From Chloroflexota bacterium (GTDB lineage: Bacteria > Chloroflexota > Dehalococcoidia > Lucifugimonadales > UBA826): 64,000 nt of DNA. The position numbers and the translations under genes were made by a program. Each line of letters begins with the position of its first letter. Positions within the stretch are counted from its first letter, which is position 1. The stretch covers positions 1-64,000 of the forward strand of contig PBKS01000022.1 in NCBI GenBank assembly GCA_002722155.1, given 5' to 3'. Of the stretch, positions 1 to 10,656 are shown in pieces. The notes under the pieces are model-generated. The model made no database searches, had not been told where the DNA came from, and saw nothing but the letters and a program-made list of their open reading frames with translations.

Positions 1-1
1 A

Positions 2-1837
2 TCTAATATGAATCCGCTTATCAGTTATTTGGTTTTACCAGAAACCGGAGTGTACACGGTGCGTTTCATGCTACTGGATGGCACCTATGGAGGTTACCAC
101 CTTCTTATAGAACCGGTCGATCCAAATTTACCAACGCCTACCATTACTTCGACTCCAACTAGGACTGCTACCCCGACAATAACTCCCACTCCTGTAGTCA
201 CCCCGACAATAACTCCCACTCCTGTAGTCACTCAGACAATAACTCCAACACCTACGAGGACACTCACACCTACAGTTACAGCTATACCTAGCCCTACTGC
301 GAGCCCTCAACCTAATTCTGGTGGAGGAGGTTTTAACGAACCTAGTGACAGCAATTACCAAATTGAAAACTATCACTGTGATGTCACTACTCTCGATCAT
401 CCCATAGTCGACCTTTGTCAGGTTGATGGAATAGTAGCAGCGACAATTGTAAGTGGGCATATAAATCAACTTGGTGATGTAGATCGTTTTTTGATAAATG
501 TAGAAGAGGGGATGCTGATCAGTGCGGCAACTGATATTGATGTAGGTGGGTCTAATCTAGATCCAATGTTAGAAATTTGGAAACTAGGTGGTAGTCGTTT
601 GCATTGGGATCGCTATACTACCACCAACTCAAATCTTGACAACGCAACGATTGCAGGATTCCTGATCGAACAGGGAGGGCCGCATGAAATTGTCATAAAG
701 GCAAGTGATTGGCTCCAGGAAGGTTCAAATGAGTTCACCGGACAATATGATCTCTTTATCTCTATAACAGATCCCAATAAAGTTGCATGGCGAAGCAATT
801 CAGAGGGCCTCGAAACAGGTGGCGGCTGGCAACATGTCAGTTTTGGCACTTCTGTTAACGCTGCTCTTGACAAGTTAGGAGATATAGATGATTACCATTT
901 CGATGGAAATGCTGGTGACACCATAACGGTCACATTCAACAAATTAGAAAGTACCTTGGTTGCACCTCTTTATCCAATGATCCAAATATTCGCTCCAAGT
1001 ATGAACTGGTATTACAGCAATACGGAACTTCAAAAAAGTTGGGATCACGAATGTATAAAATATGGTGACCACACGATGTCATCTTCAGAGGAGTCGTTCC
1101 AATGTACCTTGAAGGAAAGTGGTGCATATACCCTTAGAATCACAACTTTCAACTGGGAATCAGGTTTCGGTCCATACAAGTTCATAATGGACCGCACAGC
1201 AGCGGCTACTGCCACCCCTGTACCTCCAACTGCAACACCTACACCAACGCAGACACCTACACCTACACCAACGCAGACACCTACACCAACATCAAGTGGT
1301 AGTAGCTGGAATGGTACTCATGGCACTACCGTTTTTACCGATAGCGCTAGTCACAATATTGGAGACGGTAACAGAATGTGGTGGTCTGGTAGTGATGGAA
1401 GGAGAACATCTTATTTTTATTCTCGAAACGGGGTCGAGGTAGCGAACATCTACAGTGACGGTCACTACGCATGTAATGGAACACCAAATACCCCGAACGT
1501 TGGAGCAATGTATAAAAATGATTATTCCTCTTACGATGGTTTCAATAGTTTTACTGACCTCAATAATGTTTCTGCCTTCAATTACACTGGTAACACAGTG
1601 GTCGTTTTCTGCACCAAGGACGTGGCCCAGCATCACACTCAAACGGCTAATAACCCTGATCTCGCAAATAATGGCCTAATGGTTTACCGGAAAAACGAAG
1701 GTGGCCAGTACCGTTACGGCGTGGTTGAATTTGTCAGCATTTCCAATGGGGATGCGAATTATCCCAAATACATGACCATCAAATGGTGGCTTGGAAACGT
1801 AGGGGAAACCGATTTCAGAAATGTCCCCAATCAATAA
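2..1837 (+). CDS. Secreted/cell-surface protein with Thr-Pro-rich (TPTPT) linkers and PPC-like beta domains; 5' end probably truncated by the window edge
   Basis: ORF open to the window edge upstream of the ATG at 8; Thr/Pro repeat linkers separate globular segments (e.g. '[13 protein letters not shown]', '[20 protein letters not shown]', typical of PPC domains). Confidence 0.7.
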   Translation, partial: SNMNPLISYLVLPETGVYTVRFMLLDGTYGGYHLLIEPVDPNLPTPTITSTPTRTATPTITPTPVVTPTITPTPVVTQTITPTPTRTLTPTVTAIPSPTASPQPNSGGGGFNEPSDSNYQIENYHCDVTTLDHPIVDLCQVDGIVAATIVSGHINQLGDVDRFLINVEEGMLISAATDIDVGGSNLDPMLEIWKLGGSRLHWDRYTTTNSNLDNATIAGFLIEQGGPHEIVIKASDWLQEGSNEFTGQYDLFISITDPNKVAWRSNSEGLETGGGWQHVSFGTSVNAALDKLGDIDDYHFDGNAGDTITVTFNKLESTLVAPLYPMIQIFAPSMNWYYSNTELQKSWDHECIKYGDHTMSSSEESFQCTLKESGAYTLRITTFNWESGFGPYKFIMDRTAAATATPVPPTATPTPTQTPTPTPTQTPTPTSSGSSWNGTHGTTVFTDSASHNIGDGNRMWWSGSDGRRTSYFYSRNGVEVANIYSDGHYACNGTPNTPNVGAMYKNDYSSYDGFNSFTDLNNVSAFNYTGNTVVVFCTKDVAQHHTQTANNPDLANNGLMVYRKNEGGQYRYGVVEFVSISNGDANYPKYMTIKWWLGNVGETDFRNVPNQ

Positions 1838-1912
1838 TCACCCCTACGAAAACAGCAAACGCTAATCTCACCTTAACTTCCTTACCTAGATTTTGATATA
1901 TTTCTTACTGAA

Positions 1913-3622
1913 ATGCTTGATCGAATTGACCGTTATGAATTAAAAGAGCGAATCGGCGCTGGTGGGCAGGCAACTGTCTATCTTGCCGAAGATACTGTCT
2001 TGGAAAGACAAGTCGCTGTTAAAGTGATGAATCAGATTGTTTCTGAGGAAGAAGCTTTCGCTGATCGCTTCATGAAAGAAGCCCGACTCGCAGCAAGTCT
2101 GACTCACAGAAATATAGCCACTGTCTATGATTTCAAAATAGAAAAAGATTATGCCTGCATTGTTATGGAATACCTACCAAACAGTGTGGACAAAATTCTG
2201 CATCGCAACGGTCCATTGCCACCTCCCCGCGCAAGCCAGATAACTATCCACGCAGCTGAAGCACTACAGCATGCTCACAACAATGGCGTTGTTCATCGGG
2301 ACATAAAACCCCATAACATCCTCATATCTTCTGAAGGAATGGCCAAAGTCACAGATTTCGGAATCGCGAGAGCCTCAGACCTCATAAGTACTACGGACAC
2401 CATGGGGACCCCTGTATATATGTCTCCCGAGCAATGTCGCCGAGAGAATGTCTCTGACGTTAGATCAGATATATATTCCTTAGGAATCTCATTTTACGAA
2501 ATGCTGAGTGGCCATCCACCTTTTCAAGGCTCTTATCAAGAGCTCACCGAAGCACATTTAAGTCAACCAGTACCGAAATTTGATCCTTCTTTAAGCATAC
2601 CCACAAGCCTTGAAAGCATAGTTATGAAATGTCTCGCTAAGGACCCTTCCTACAGATTTCAAACATCACAAGAATTGGCTACGGCGTTGCGCGCTCTTTT
2701 TGGAGGAAATACTCCTCAAGCAAATAACTCTGATACAAATTACATCACCTCAACAACACCTGACCCTGAGCAGCCTAGCAATCCAATGCCGACGCCGGTC
2801 GAAGTCATTTTAAAACCTTCCAGATGGTCAAGAATAGTCGCTGCAATGAGCCTCGCAGCCGCAGTGATCTTTTTAATTGTCAATTCTGAGAAGGTATTAA
2901 ACCAATTTAGAGACATCGATGACCTAGTCCCTGGACGTACGGAAAAAACATCCGAAGCTTTTGGAAAAGAAGAGGTCAACGCCCTCTCGCCGAGTATACC
3001 CCCTGTACTTGTAACCGAATCCGCAAATAGACTAGAACAACCAATAATAGATATCAAAGAGAACAGCAAAAAAGCAGACATAGAAGAGGAAAACATAAAA
3101 GAAAAGGACAACGAAAAAAAACTTGAAATTCATTCCTCCCTTGAGATCAGAACCTCAGATAATGATTTCACCGGTGAATTCGAATTAACTAAAATAGAAG
3201 AAATGGAATACTCGGTGCAATTACCTTGGTCTGATGGTGGGGGCCTTTCTTATTTTTCGAAAATATCCGTATTTGATGCCGACCTTGGTGAATCTACAGC
3301 AATAAACGTTTTAGAGCTATCCAGCGCTTCTTTGGAAAATATTCCTGATGATTCTATGGCTCTAAAATCAATAGGATTTGCTCTAGAAGCAGACATTAAT
3401 GACATATTTGCTACCGTAGAATTTGATTTGAATAAGGAGTGGTTAGAATCAGAGGCTATTGATCTAGATCGAGTAGTACTAATGGCAACTGACGGCGATG
3501 AGTGGTACGAATTAGAAACACATTACCTTGGTATGTCGAGGGGACCATCCAACCAGTACTACCAAAGATTTGAAGCGGAATCACAAGGTTTATCAATATA
3601 TCTTATTTCTGTTTTTGATTAG
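1913..3622 (+). CDS. Transmembrane serine/threonine protein kinase (PknB-like) with extracytoplasmic C-terminal PGF-pre-PGF-like domain
   Basis: Kinase motifs GAGGQATVYLAED, VAVKVM, HRDIKPHNIL, DFGIA, GTPVYMSPEQ; one TM segment (IVAAMSLAAAVIFLIV); C-terminal region reads as PGF-pre-PGF-like. Confidence 0.92.
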   Translation: MLDRIDRYELKERIGAGGQATVYLAEDTVLERQVAVKVMNQIVSEEEAFADRFMKEARLAASLTHRNIATVYDFKIEKDYACIVMEYLPNSVDKILHRNGPLPPPRASQITIHAAEALQHAHNNGVVHRDIKPHNILISSEGMAKVTDFGIARASDLISTTDTMGTPVYMSPEQCRRENVSDVRSDIYSLGISFYEMLSGHPPFQGSYQELTEAHLSQPVPKFDPSLSIPTSLESIVMKCLAKDPSYRFQTSQELATALRALFGGNTPQANNSDTNYITSTTPDPEQPSNPMPTPVEVILKPSRWSRIVAAMSLAAAVIFLIVNSEKVLNQFRDIDDLVPGRTEKTSEAFGKEEVNALSPSIPPVLVTESANRLEQPIIDIKENSKKADIEEENIKEKDNEKKLEIHSSLEIRTSDNDFTGEFELTKIEEMEYSVQLPWSDGGGLSYFSKISVFDADLGESTAINVLELSSASLENIPDDSMALKSIGFALEADINDIFATVEFDLNKEWLESEAIDLDRVVLMATDGDEWYELETHYLGMSRGPSNQYYQRFEAESQGLSIYLISVFD

Positions 3623-3734
3623 TCCTTGCCAAAGGCATAAGGTGAATTCCAAACTATTATGTATTGCCTTATAAAACTGAATTTGGGATTATTCGACTGG
3701 GTTTCCATGCATAAATATCATATTCAAGTGACTA

Positions 3735-4484
3735 ATGCCTTACGCTGACAGCAATGGATACGCTATCTATTACGAAATAGAGGGTAGCGGATCTCCTCTT
3801 TTGCTTCACCATGGTTTGACAATGTCCATAGACGATTGGAGAGACATTGGTTACGTCGAACAATTGAAAAATCATTATAGGTTGATACTGATGAGCCCCC
3901 TTGAGCATGGAATCAGTGACAAGCCACATAGATCTGATGCCTATACATCGAGACAGAGAGTTTCCGATATTGTGTCAGTGCTTAACGAACTAGGCATTGA
4001 TCGTACACAAATCCTCGGATATTCTCTAGGAGGCCGAGCCGCCCTAGAAATGCTGGCGTATTCACCAGAGCGAATCATTTCCGCAGCAATAGGTGGGATA
4101 GGACCGGTTTCCAAAGAACCCTCTCCCATAAAGCAATTTTTGAAAAGAGGTGTTGATGCATGGCTAGAAATGGTAAAAAAAACTTCTTGGCCGTGTACTC
4201 CTGAATGGGAATCTCGGACCAGAGAGAATGATTTCGAAGCCTTACTAGCACTATTGAATAGTCCTATGGAGTGTCTGAGACCATATATCTTGTCAACTGA
4301 CGTACCCACTCTTTTCTATATCGGCAATAACGATTTCAACTATGCCCTTGTCGAGGGATATGTAGAAGATATCCCCTATTCAGAAAAATTCGTTTTCGAC
4401 GGAATAGACCATATCGATGGCTTTCTTGCGATCGATATGGTACTGCCACCAATAACTGCATTTCTTGAAAACACTAGATTATGA
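3735..4484 (+). CDS. Alpha/beta hydrolase
   Basis: LLHHGLT oxyanion region, GYSLGGR nucleophile elbow, C-terminal GIDHIDGF His. Confidence 0.85.
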   Translation: MPYADSNGYAIYYEIEGSGSPLLLHHGLTMSIDDWRDIGYVEQLKNHYRLILMSPLEHGISDKPHRSDAYTSRQRVSDIVSVLNELGIDRTQILGYSLGGRAALEMLAYSPERIISAAIGGIGPVSKEPSPIKQFLKRGVDAWLEMVKKTSWPCTPEWESRTRENDFEALLALLNSPMECLRPYILSTDVPTLFYIGNNDFNYALVEGYVEDIPYSEKFVFDGIDHIDGFLAIDMVLPPITAFLENTRL

Positions 4485-4577
4485 GATTAATTGTCCACTT
4501 TACATTTTGGGAATTTTCAACCAAACAATCTCAAATTATTATGATATGTTACGAGTAACGTATCAAAGGAATAAATA

Positions 4578-7500
4578 ATGCCTACATGCAAAAATTGCGG
4601 TCATACCACCGATAGGGATGGCGAATTTTGCATAAAATGCGGGGGACGATTTATTGAACGGGACCCTAATACTCCCGGCTACACTGAATCTCTATCCAGT
4701 ACCCATATAGGGGACCCAAAAGATCACAACGATCAAATATGTACGTTTTGTAGTCAGGAAAATCCCACCGAAAACAATTTCTGCATATCCTGCGGTCGCT
4801 CCTTGCAGAATGGAAACTATATAGATCAAGGTAATGAGGAGAAAGACAGCACCGTTAAAAGCCCCAACACCGAAGGCTACATTGGCCCTGTAGCAAATAA
4901 GTTACGCGAAATCTTAATGGAGATTAGCCAAATTAATATGGCTCTGTCACTTGTTGGTGAACCATCGGATTTAACCTCAAGTGAATTCTGCTCAAACCTA
5001 GAGCTGAGAAGGGCAACACTACTAGAACATTTGAAAGATGTTATCTATGAGGAACAACCGATAAAGGATTCTCTTTCACTCCAGTATTTTTTTGCTCGGG
5101 TACGGGAAATTGCTAAAACAAGAGGCGAATCTTCCTCAGAATCATCCTTATACAGGATAGCCGCATCACAAGGCATGGATTTAACAGAACTTGGCTTTGA
5201 AACCCCTATAGACCAAGCCTCTATGGAGAATATACATGAAACCGGGCAAAATGTTCTAATACCTAGCCCAATACACACGGGTACTCCTCATGATAACCAT
5301 ATCGTTAATCAGTCAAAGCCTTATTTTGATTGGACTGGGTTATGGACCACTTTATATTCAGAAAACGCTATGTCTTCCTTTCTCGGTTTCGGTATATTGC
5401 TAATAACCATCAGTTCCCTTGTCTTATTAGTCAATTATTGGCCTAACGAGGATATGAGATTAATTCTCATGGGCCTAGCTTTTGTTCAAATGGCCGCGTT
5501 CATAGGTGTAGGTCACCTGGTGAAAGAGCAGATAGGTCTATATTTTTCTGGACTTGCCTTAATAACCATTGGAGCTGTTTGGAGTATTTTTGCAGCTGGC
5601 ATCATTGCTTATCTACTATTCGACCCTATCAGTCCCGACCCCAAAATACCTGGCATAGGCCTGGAAATCAATTTGCAACCACTTGCATGGCTGATCGTAT
5701 CAACTATCTCAGCGCCAATATGGGGATTATTAGCCTATAAATACAGGGGTTATGTACTAACACATGGATTTATTTTGCTCACAGGAATTGCCATATTCCT
5801 TACCATAAGTTCTTTCAGCAAAAACTGGGATCTATGGCCATGGGCTATAAGCCCTCTTCCCGCTTACGGATTATCACTTTTGTACTTAAGATCATTTGTG
5901 GATAAAACACTTAAAGGAGATCTCAGACATCCACTTGTTTGGTCAGGTCTCGCCATTGGAATATCACCGTCAATAATTCTAGGCTATTCCTATTTAAACA
6001 ATTCTGATCAAACGAGTTTTCCCCTCGCATTAACTTTTGTGATCACTGCTTTTGCTTCATTGGACGTGATCAGACACACATCTATACGCTGGCTGGAGCA
6101 TTTTGCAGCTCTTCTCCTACCTCTAGCAGTCTTATTATCCATCAATGAAATCGACAACAATGCAGAACGATACATGCCCATGGTTTTGGTATCAATTTCA
6201 CTCATTTATTTATTTGTGGGAAGCAAATTTCAATTTGGCACATCTAGCAACATTGAACAGAAATGGCCAGTTCTAAAACCTTGGTATGCGATATCAATTC
6301 TTGTGATGCTTTCAATCCCTCTGTTGACTTCCAGCCCAGTTTGGAGCAGGGCGATCAGTATGCTGATGGTGACTTTTTTAATAGGTATCTTAGCGCAAAA
6401 TTGGAAAAGACAACCTTGGCCATGGATCCCATTGATACCCTTAACTTTTGTACTGTCTTATTCATTGGATTTGATACCAATTGAAGTATTCTATTTCTCC
6501 GAATTATTTGGAACACCACATTCTTGTACCTCTGTACCGGATAACACCAATTGGGACTGTTTATCTATTCCTCTAAAACCTTCGCTTCTATCCTTTTCAG
6601 GCAGTGTCAGTCTGATTGGAATATGGTTTTCGAAAGGTAAAGCTGTTTTCTCCTATCCACTAACTGTTTGGGCTTTTGCCGCAACCCTAGCCGCTATCGC
6701 ATGGTCATTAATATACGAGTCCTCCGGCTATACAGTACCCTTCATTTCGACAGCTGCTTTGATTGCATTGATTTTTGCGATCACATCATTAGGAATGGTC
6801 ATGCTTTTGGCCTCTACCCAATGGTTTCAAGACATATGGGAAAATTCAAAAGTCACTATAGTCAACTATTTAGAGCCACCACAAATCCTTAACCAAGATT
6901 GCAACAACTGCGGAAAACCGCTGAGAGATGAAAACACCCTTGATAGCTCTCGACAATCTGGCTCGACTTGCTTAAATTGTGGGGAGCCCGCCAGGAAATC
7001 CAAGGACCTAGCTCGCAATGAATGGGAACAAAAAATTGTTGATATTATTTTATCAATTGGAACTTTAAGAGCAACGTCTCAATTTTTCATTCTGGTATCT
7101 GTGCCAATATGGCTAATCGCATCACTAGGCTATATAGCAGGTTTTTCACAAAGCCTCCCAGCCTACGCCACAACAATATGGTGGTCATTCACAGTTATAT
7201 ATGCAATCGGGATCCTGAAAAAGAAAAATATCATATTTTTATACGCTGGAACCGCAACCGTCCATTTGGGTATGTTTACTTTAATAAGGTTGCCGACTTT
7301 AAATCTGGATGTAAACCAGATGGGACTGATTATTTCGATTTCTTCCATCCTATATCTAGGACTTATTGCCGGCTGCTATAAGTATATGGAATGGATGAAG
7401 AGTTATTCGAAGTACGCAAAGCAATATATTTTCCTCCCGCTATTGGCAGTAACTGGAATCGAGGCGAGCGTAGGTCTGCTACTTTCAGGTTGGAATGATT

Positions 7501-8477
7501 GGGGGAACTGGGAAGGTTTGTCGGTAGCCGTAGTTTACACAATCATTTCAATCGCAGTAGCTCAAATTACAAAACACAGAACTATTCCGTATTTCACTAT
7601 GGTATTAGCTCTAGTGATTAACATTTTCATCGTCGGAATGATAGGAGGAAGTTGGCCGGCAAGGGCCACAGGATGGGCACTCCAAGGGTTAGCATTTTGG
7701 TGGTTAGCTAAATGCATTACTCGATTCTTCACTACAGAGTCCAAATATGATTTAGTGTTGTGGGTGATTCCTTTAGAGAATTCTTCAACTAGAACTGCAT
7801 TATTTGCTGGTGGATTCGTTCTAATTACTTTAACTGCCACGTTGGTCGGCTTAGGAAGCTTCGATCCTGACTTGATAGTACCGACGTCCGTCATTGCCAT
7901 TTTGGGCCTTCTGTACTTGGGAAAAGCTATCACAGAAAACAACCCACTCTCAGGTTACATTTCCGCTGCAGCACTACTATTCAGCTGGTACGTGCAATTA
8001 ATCGAAAGAGACCTGTCATATGTAGCAATTCAGTTCTATGCGATCCCGGCAGGGTTGTATTTATTGGCATTAGCCTATTTCGAAAGAAAAAGAAATCCGA
8101 AAGACAATAGATTATCGCTAGCAGCCAATCTTTTAGGAGTAATTATTTTAAGCGGGTCGGCTTTTGTTCAATCCGTGATAACTACCAATGAAATCGAGTT
8201 TATTTTTGTGCTGATAGGCGGCACGGAAGGTATCTTCCTCACAATTTGGGGCTTATTTTCCAAATCTAAGATATGTTTCTCGGGAGGAATATTGACATTT
8301 GCAATCAATATTTTCTACCAGGCTACTTCCCTTCTTTCTGGAACGGATGGCGCCATCATCGGAATCATATTGGGGCTATTTATAATAGCCATAGTCATAG
8401 TCATCGAACGGACTAAAATTCACCTGCTGGTGCAAGGACAAAGATTTAGGGAGTACATAGAGGGTTGGGATTGGTGA
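4578..8477 (+). CDS. Very large multi-pass membrane protein with two N-terminal zinc ribbons and one internal zinc ribbon (DUF2157/DUF2339-like architecture)
   Basis: CKNCGHTTDRDGEFCIKCG, CTFCSQENPTENNFCISCG and internal CNNCGKPL...CLNCG; many hydrophobic TM segments. Confidence 0.75.
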   Translation: MPTCKNCGHTTDRDGEFCIKCGGRFIERDPNTPGYTESLSSTHIGDPKDHNDQICTFCSQENPTENNFCISCGRSLQNGNYIDQGNEEKDSTVKSPNTEGYIGPVANKLREILMEISQINMALSLVGEPSDLTSSEFCSNLELRRATLLEHLKDVIYEEQPIKDSLSLQYFFARVREIAKTRGESSSESSLYRIAASQGMDLTELGFETPIDQASMENIHETGQNVLIPSPIHTGTPHDNHIVNQSKPYFDWTGLWTTLYSENAMSSFLGFGILLITISSLVLLVNYWPNEDMRLILMGLAFVQMAAFIGVGHLVKEQIGLYFSGLALITIGAVWSIFAAGIIAYLLFDPISPDPKIPGIGLEINLQPLAWLIVSTISAPIWGLLAYKYRGYVLTHGFILLTGIAIFLTISSFSKNWDLWPWAISPLPAYGLSLLYLRSFVDKTLKGDLRHPLVWSGLAIGISPSIILGYSYLNNSDQTSFPLALTFVITAFASLDVIRHTSIRWLEHFAALLLPLAVLLSINEIDNNAERYMPMVLVSISLIYLFVGSKFQFGTSSNIEQKWPVLKPWYAISILVMLSIPLLTSSPVWSRAISMLMVTFLIGILAQNWKRQPWPWIPLIPLTFVLSYSLDLIPIEVFYFSELFGTPHSCTSVPDNTNWDCLSIPLKPSLLSFSGSVSLIGIWFSKGKAVFSYPLTVWAFAATLAAIAWSLIYESSGYTVPFISTAALIALIFAITSLGMVMLLASTQWFQDIWENSKVTIVNYLEPPQILNQDCNNCGKPLRDENTLDSSRQSGSTCLNCGEPARKSKDLARNEWEQKIVDIILSIGTLRATSQFFILVSVPIWLIASLGYIAGFSQSLPAYATTIWWSFTVIYAIGILKKKNIIFLYAGTATVHLGMFTLIRLPTLNLDVNQMGLIISISSILYLGLIAGCYKYMEWMKSYSKYAKQYIFLPLLAVTGIEASVGLLLSGWNDWGNWEGLSVAVVYTIISIAVAQITKHRTIPYFTMVLALVINIFIVGMIGGSWPARATGWALQGLAFWWLAKCITRFFTTESKYDLVLWVIPLENSSTRTALFAGGFVLITLTATLVGLGSFDPDLIVPTSVIAILGLLYLGKAITENNPLSGYISAAALLFSWYVQLIERDLSYVAIQFYAIPAGLYLLALAYFERKRNPKDNRLSLAANLLGVIILSGSAFVQSVITTNEIEFIFVLIGGTEGIFLTIWGLFSKSKICFSGGILTFAINIFYQATSLLSGTDGAIIGIILGLFIIAIVIVIERTKIHLLVQGQRFREYIEGWDW

Positions 8478-8544
8478 AATTGACACTCTAACCAACCCAA
8501 TATAAAGTCGCCTATTATCATGAATTTTGGAAAATGGAGCAATT

Positions 8545-9726
8545 ATGAAAGTAACAGGTGTAAAAACTTACGTTATTGAAAATGAGCCAGGAGTAAGAAC
8601 TGGTGGAGGCGGGCAAACCGAAGAATGGTACATCGGAGGTAAATATTTCCTCATTTTAGAACTGTCTACAGATGAAGGCATTGTAGGAATTGGGGAAAAA
8701 CTTACCGGAAGCTCATTCACTGGAAAAATGACATGGAAAGATTTCAAATCGCAAATCCAGTTGGTTCATGAAACTGTCGAAGCTTTCGTTATAGGACAAG
8801 ATCCGTTCAACGTAGAAAAAATTTACTATGATATGTATGCAGGAAGACATGACTATAGATTGCCTAGTTTGCATTTTGGGATGGTTATATCGGGGATTGA
8901 AATGGCATTGTGGGATATTGTAGGGAAGGCTAATAATCAACCAATCTACAATATGCTTGGTGGGAAATGCTGGGATAGACTCAGAGCTTATGCCTATATG
9001 CCCCCCATACCCGAAGGAAAGGCCGAAAATGCAGGCGCGGTTGCAGAACAATTACTTGAAGAAGGCAATACGGCATGCAAATTTGATCCTTTTCATCCCG
9101 TAACAGGTGTTCCTCGAGATATCGGCTTAAAAGAAATAGCCTACACCGAAAATATTTTTGAAAGTATTAGATCTGCTGTAGGTAATGAGCTTGAAGTCGG
9201 ACTTGGTACACATGGCCAATTAACAACTTACAGTGCAATAAGAGTTGCAAAAGCGATAGAACCCTATCAACCATTTTGGTTCGAAGAACCTGTTTCGCCA
9301 GAAAATGTAGATGAGATGGCCAGAGTAGCGGCACATACTAGTATCCCTATAGCTACCGGAGAAAGACTAGCAACTATCTTCCAATTTTCTGAGTTATTAA
9401 GAAAGCAAGCTGCTCAGATTATTCAGATCGATATTGGCCAAGCAGGAGGTATCTTGGTGGGTAAGAAAGTTGCAGCTATGGCAGAAGCAAGTTATGCAGT
9501 AATTGCCCCTCATATGTATTGCGGTCCGGTGGCAGCTGCCGCTGCCATACAAGTCTCTACTTGTTCACCCAATTTTATGATAACTGAGGCAAATCAAGGA
9601 TCTTTACATAAGAAAATATTTAAGGAGCCCATAGTCTTTGAAAACGGCTATATAGAAATTCCCACCGGACCTGGTCTAGGTGTGGAATTCGATCCCAAAG
9701 TTCTAGAGAAGCACTTGGTAGGCTGA
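8545..9726 (+). CDS. Mandelate racemase/muconate lactonizing enzyme family protein (enolase superfamily)
   Basis: MKVTGVKTYVIEN start preceded by GGAG; FGMVISGIEMALWDIVGK, ACKFDPF, FWFEEPVSPEN, IATGERL, IQIDIGQAGGI. The ORF-track start at 8527 is a TTG; ATG 8545 is preferred. Confidence 0.92.
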   Translation: MKVTGVKTYVIENEPGVRTGGGGQTEEWYIGGKYFLILELSTDEGIVGIGEKLTGSSFTGKMTWKDFKSQIQLVHETVEAFVIGQDPFNVEKIYYDMYAGRHDYRLPSLHFGMVISGIEMALWDIVGKANNQPIYNMLGGKCWDRLRAYAYMPPIPEGKAENAGAVAEQLLEEGNTACKFDPFHPVTGVPRDIGLKEIAYTENIFESIRSAVGNELEVGLGTHGQLTTYSAIRVAKAIEPYQPFWFEEPVSPENVDEMARVAAHTSIPIATGERLATIFQFSELLRKQAAQIIQIDIGQAGGILVGKKVAAMAEASYAVIAPHMYCGPVAAAAAIQVSTCSPNFMITEANQGSLHKKIFKEPIVFENGYIEIPTGPGLGVEFDPKVLEKHLVG

Positions 9727-9735
9727 TCCATAGAT

Positions 9736-9768
9736 TGAGGAATAAAATGTAAGACATTTTATTCCTCA
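9736..9768. terminator. Perfect 15-bp inverted repeat between convergent genes (likely bidirectional terminator)
   Basis: TGAGGAATAAAATGT-aag-ACATTTTATTCCTCA, located between the stop of 8545..9726 (+) and the stop of 9810..10637 (-). Confidence 0.7.
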
Positions 9769-9809
9769 GCTTGATATTGACAGCCTATGCTGCCCTATCC
9801 TGATAGATT

Positions 9810-10637
9810 CTATTCAAGGCTGATATATTGATGCCTAAGATAACCATAATCCAAATTAACAACTCTAATACCTGATGGATCTTCACCTAGTGGATATCCA
9901 ACAGGACCGGTTGATACGTATTCGATGCCATTGAGATTTCTCAAATTGTTCCGATGCAGGTGCCCTGAAAACACTGCAGATACCTTATGTTGCTCCAGTA
10001 ATTGAATAATTTGCTGCCTCCGTGGAGAAGGGATGACGAAGTAATTATCGGGCTCATCTGGCCTTTCAAGAAAAAGTGGGTGGTGCAGAAAAACTATTTT
10101 GTGAACCGCGTCAATTTCAGAAGCCTTGATTAGTTCGGTTTCCAAAAATGAAATCAAGTCCTCCCATTCCTCTGGCACGGCTGAAGGATCAGAGCAAACA
10201 GCACTGTTTATGGTTATAAAATAGCAATTATCTTTTTGAAACGAATAGTTATCCGATCCAAATAGGTTTCTATAAGCCTCCAATGTTCCGGTCGTAGGAG
10301 AATTACCCACATCGTGATTTCCGGCTACCCAATAAAGTGGAATATCTTTATCTAACTGTTCGGTTATCCGAAAAAGTTCTGCTCGTTGCTCCATGGAATC
10401 GGCTTCATTAACCATATCTCCGCACATAACCACAAAATCGGGTTTATATTCATTGGCCTGCGCGATAGCTTTGGTGAATAATTTTATTTCAGGTTCATAA
10501 TGGTTAAATTCATCTTCCACATATCTCAGATTCATCCCCTCTCGAGATCTTGACCTGGCATCTTCTTCACTCAATTGACTAATAGAGGCAAACATCCCAA
10601 ACTGTGGATCCGCCATTTGAATAAATTTTAATGACAC
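9810..10637 (-). CDS. Calcineurin-like metallophosphoesterase
   Basis: MADPQFG, VVMCGDMVNE, YWVAGNHDVG, FSGHLHRN. Confidence 0.9.
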   Translation of the reverse strand: MSLKFIQMADPQFGMFASISQLSEEDARSRSREGMNLRYVEDEFNHYEPEIKLFTKAIAQANEYKPDFVVMCGDMVNEADSMEQRAELFRITEQLDKDIPLYWVAGNHDVGNSPTTGTLEAYRNLFGSDNYSFQKDNCYFITINSAVCSDPSAVPEEWEDLISFLETELIKASEIDAVHKIVFLHHPLFLERPDEPDNYFVIPSPRRQQIIQLLEQHKVSAVFSGHLHRNNLRNLNGIEYVSTGPVGYPLGEDPSGIRVVNLDYGYLRHQYISLE

Positions 10638-10656
10638 TCATTTCACCTCAGTAAAA

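Noticed and set aside
171-230. Tandem 30-bp repeats resembling a minimal CRISPR
   Set aside because: Repeats are contiguous with no spacers and encode a Thr-Pro linker in a long ORF.
128-469. Minus-strand ORF of Arg/Ser/Cys-rich repeats opposite the TPTPT protein
   Set aside because: Shadow ORF produced by the repeat on the opposite strand; the plus strand has clear domain structure.
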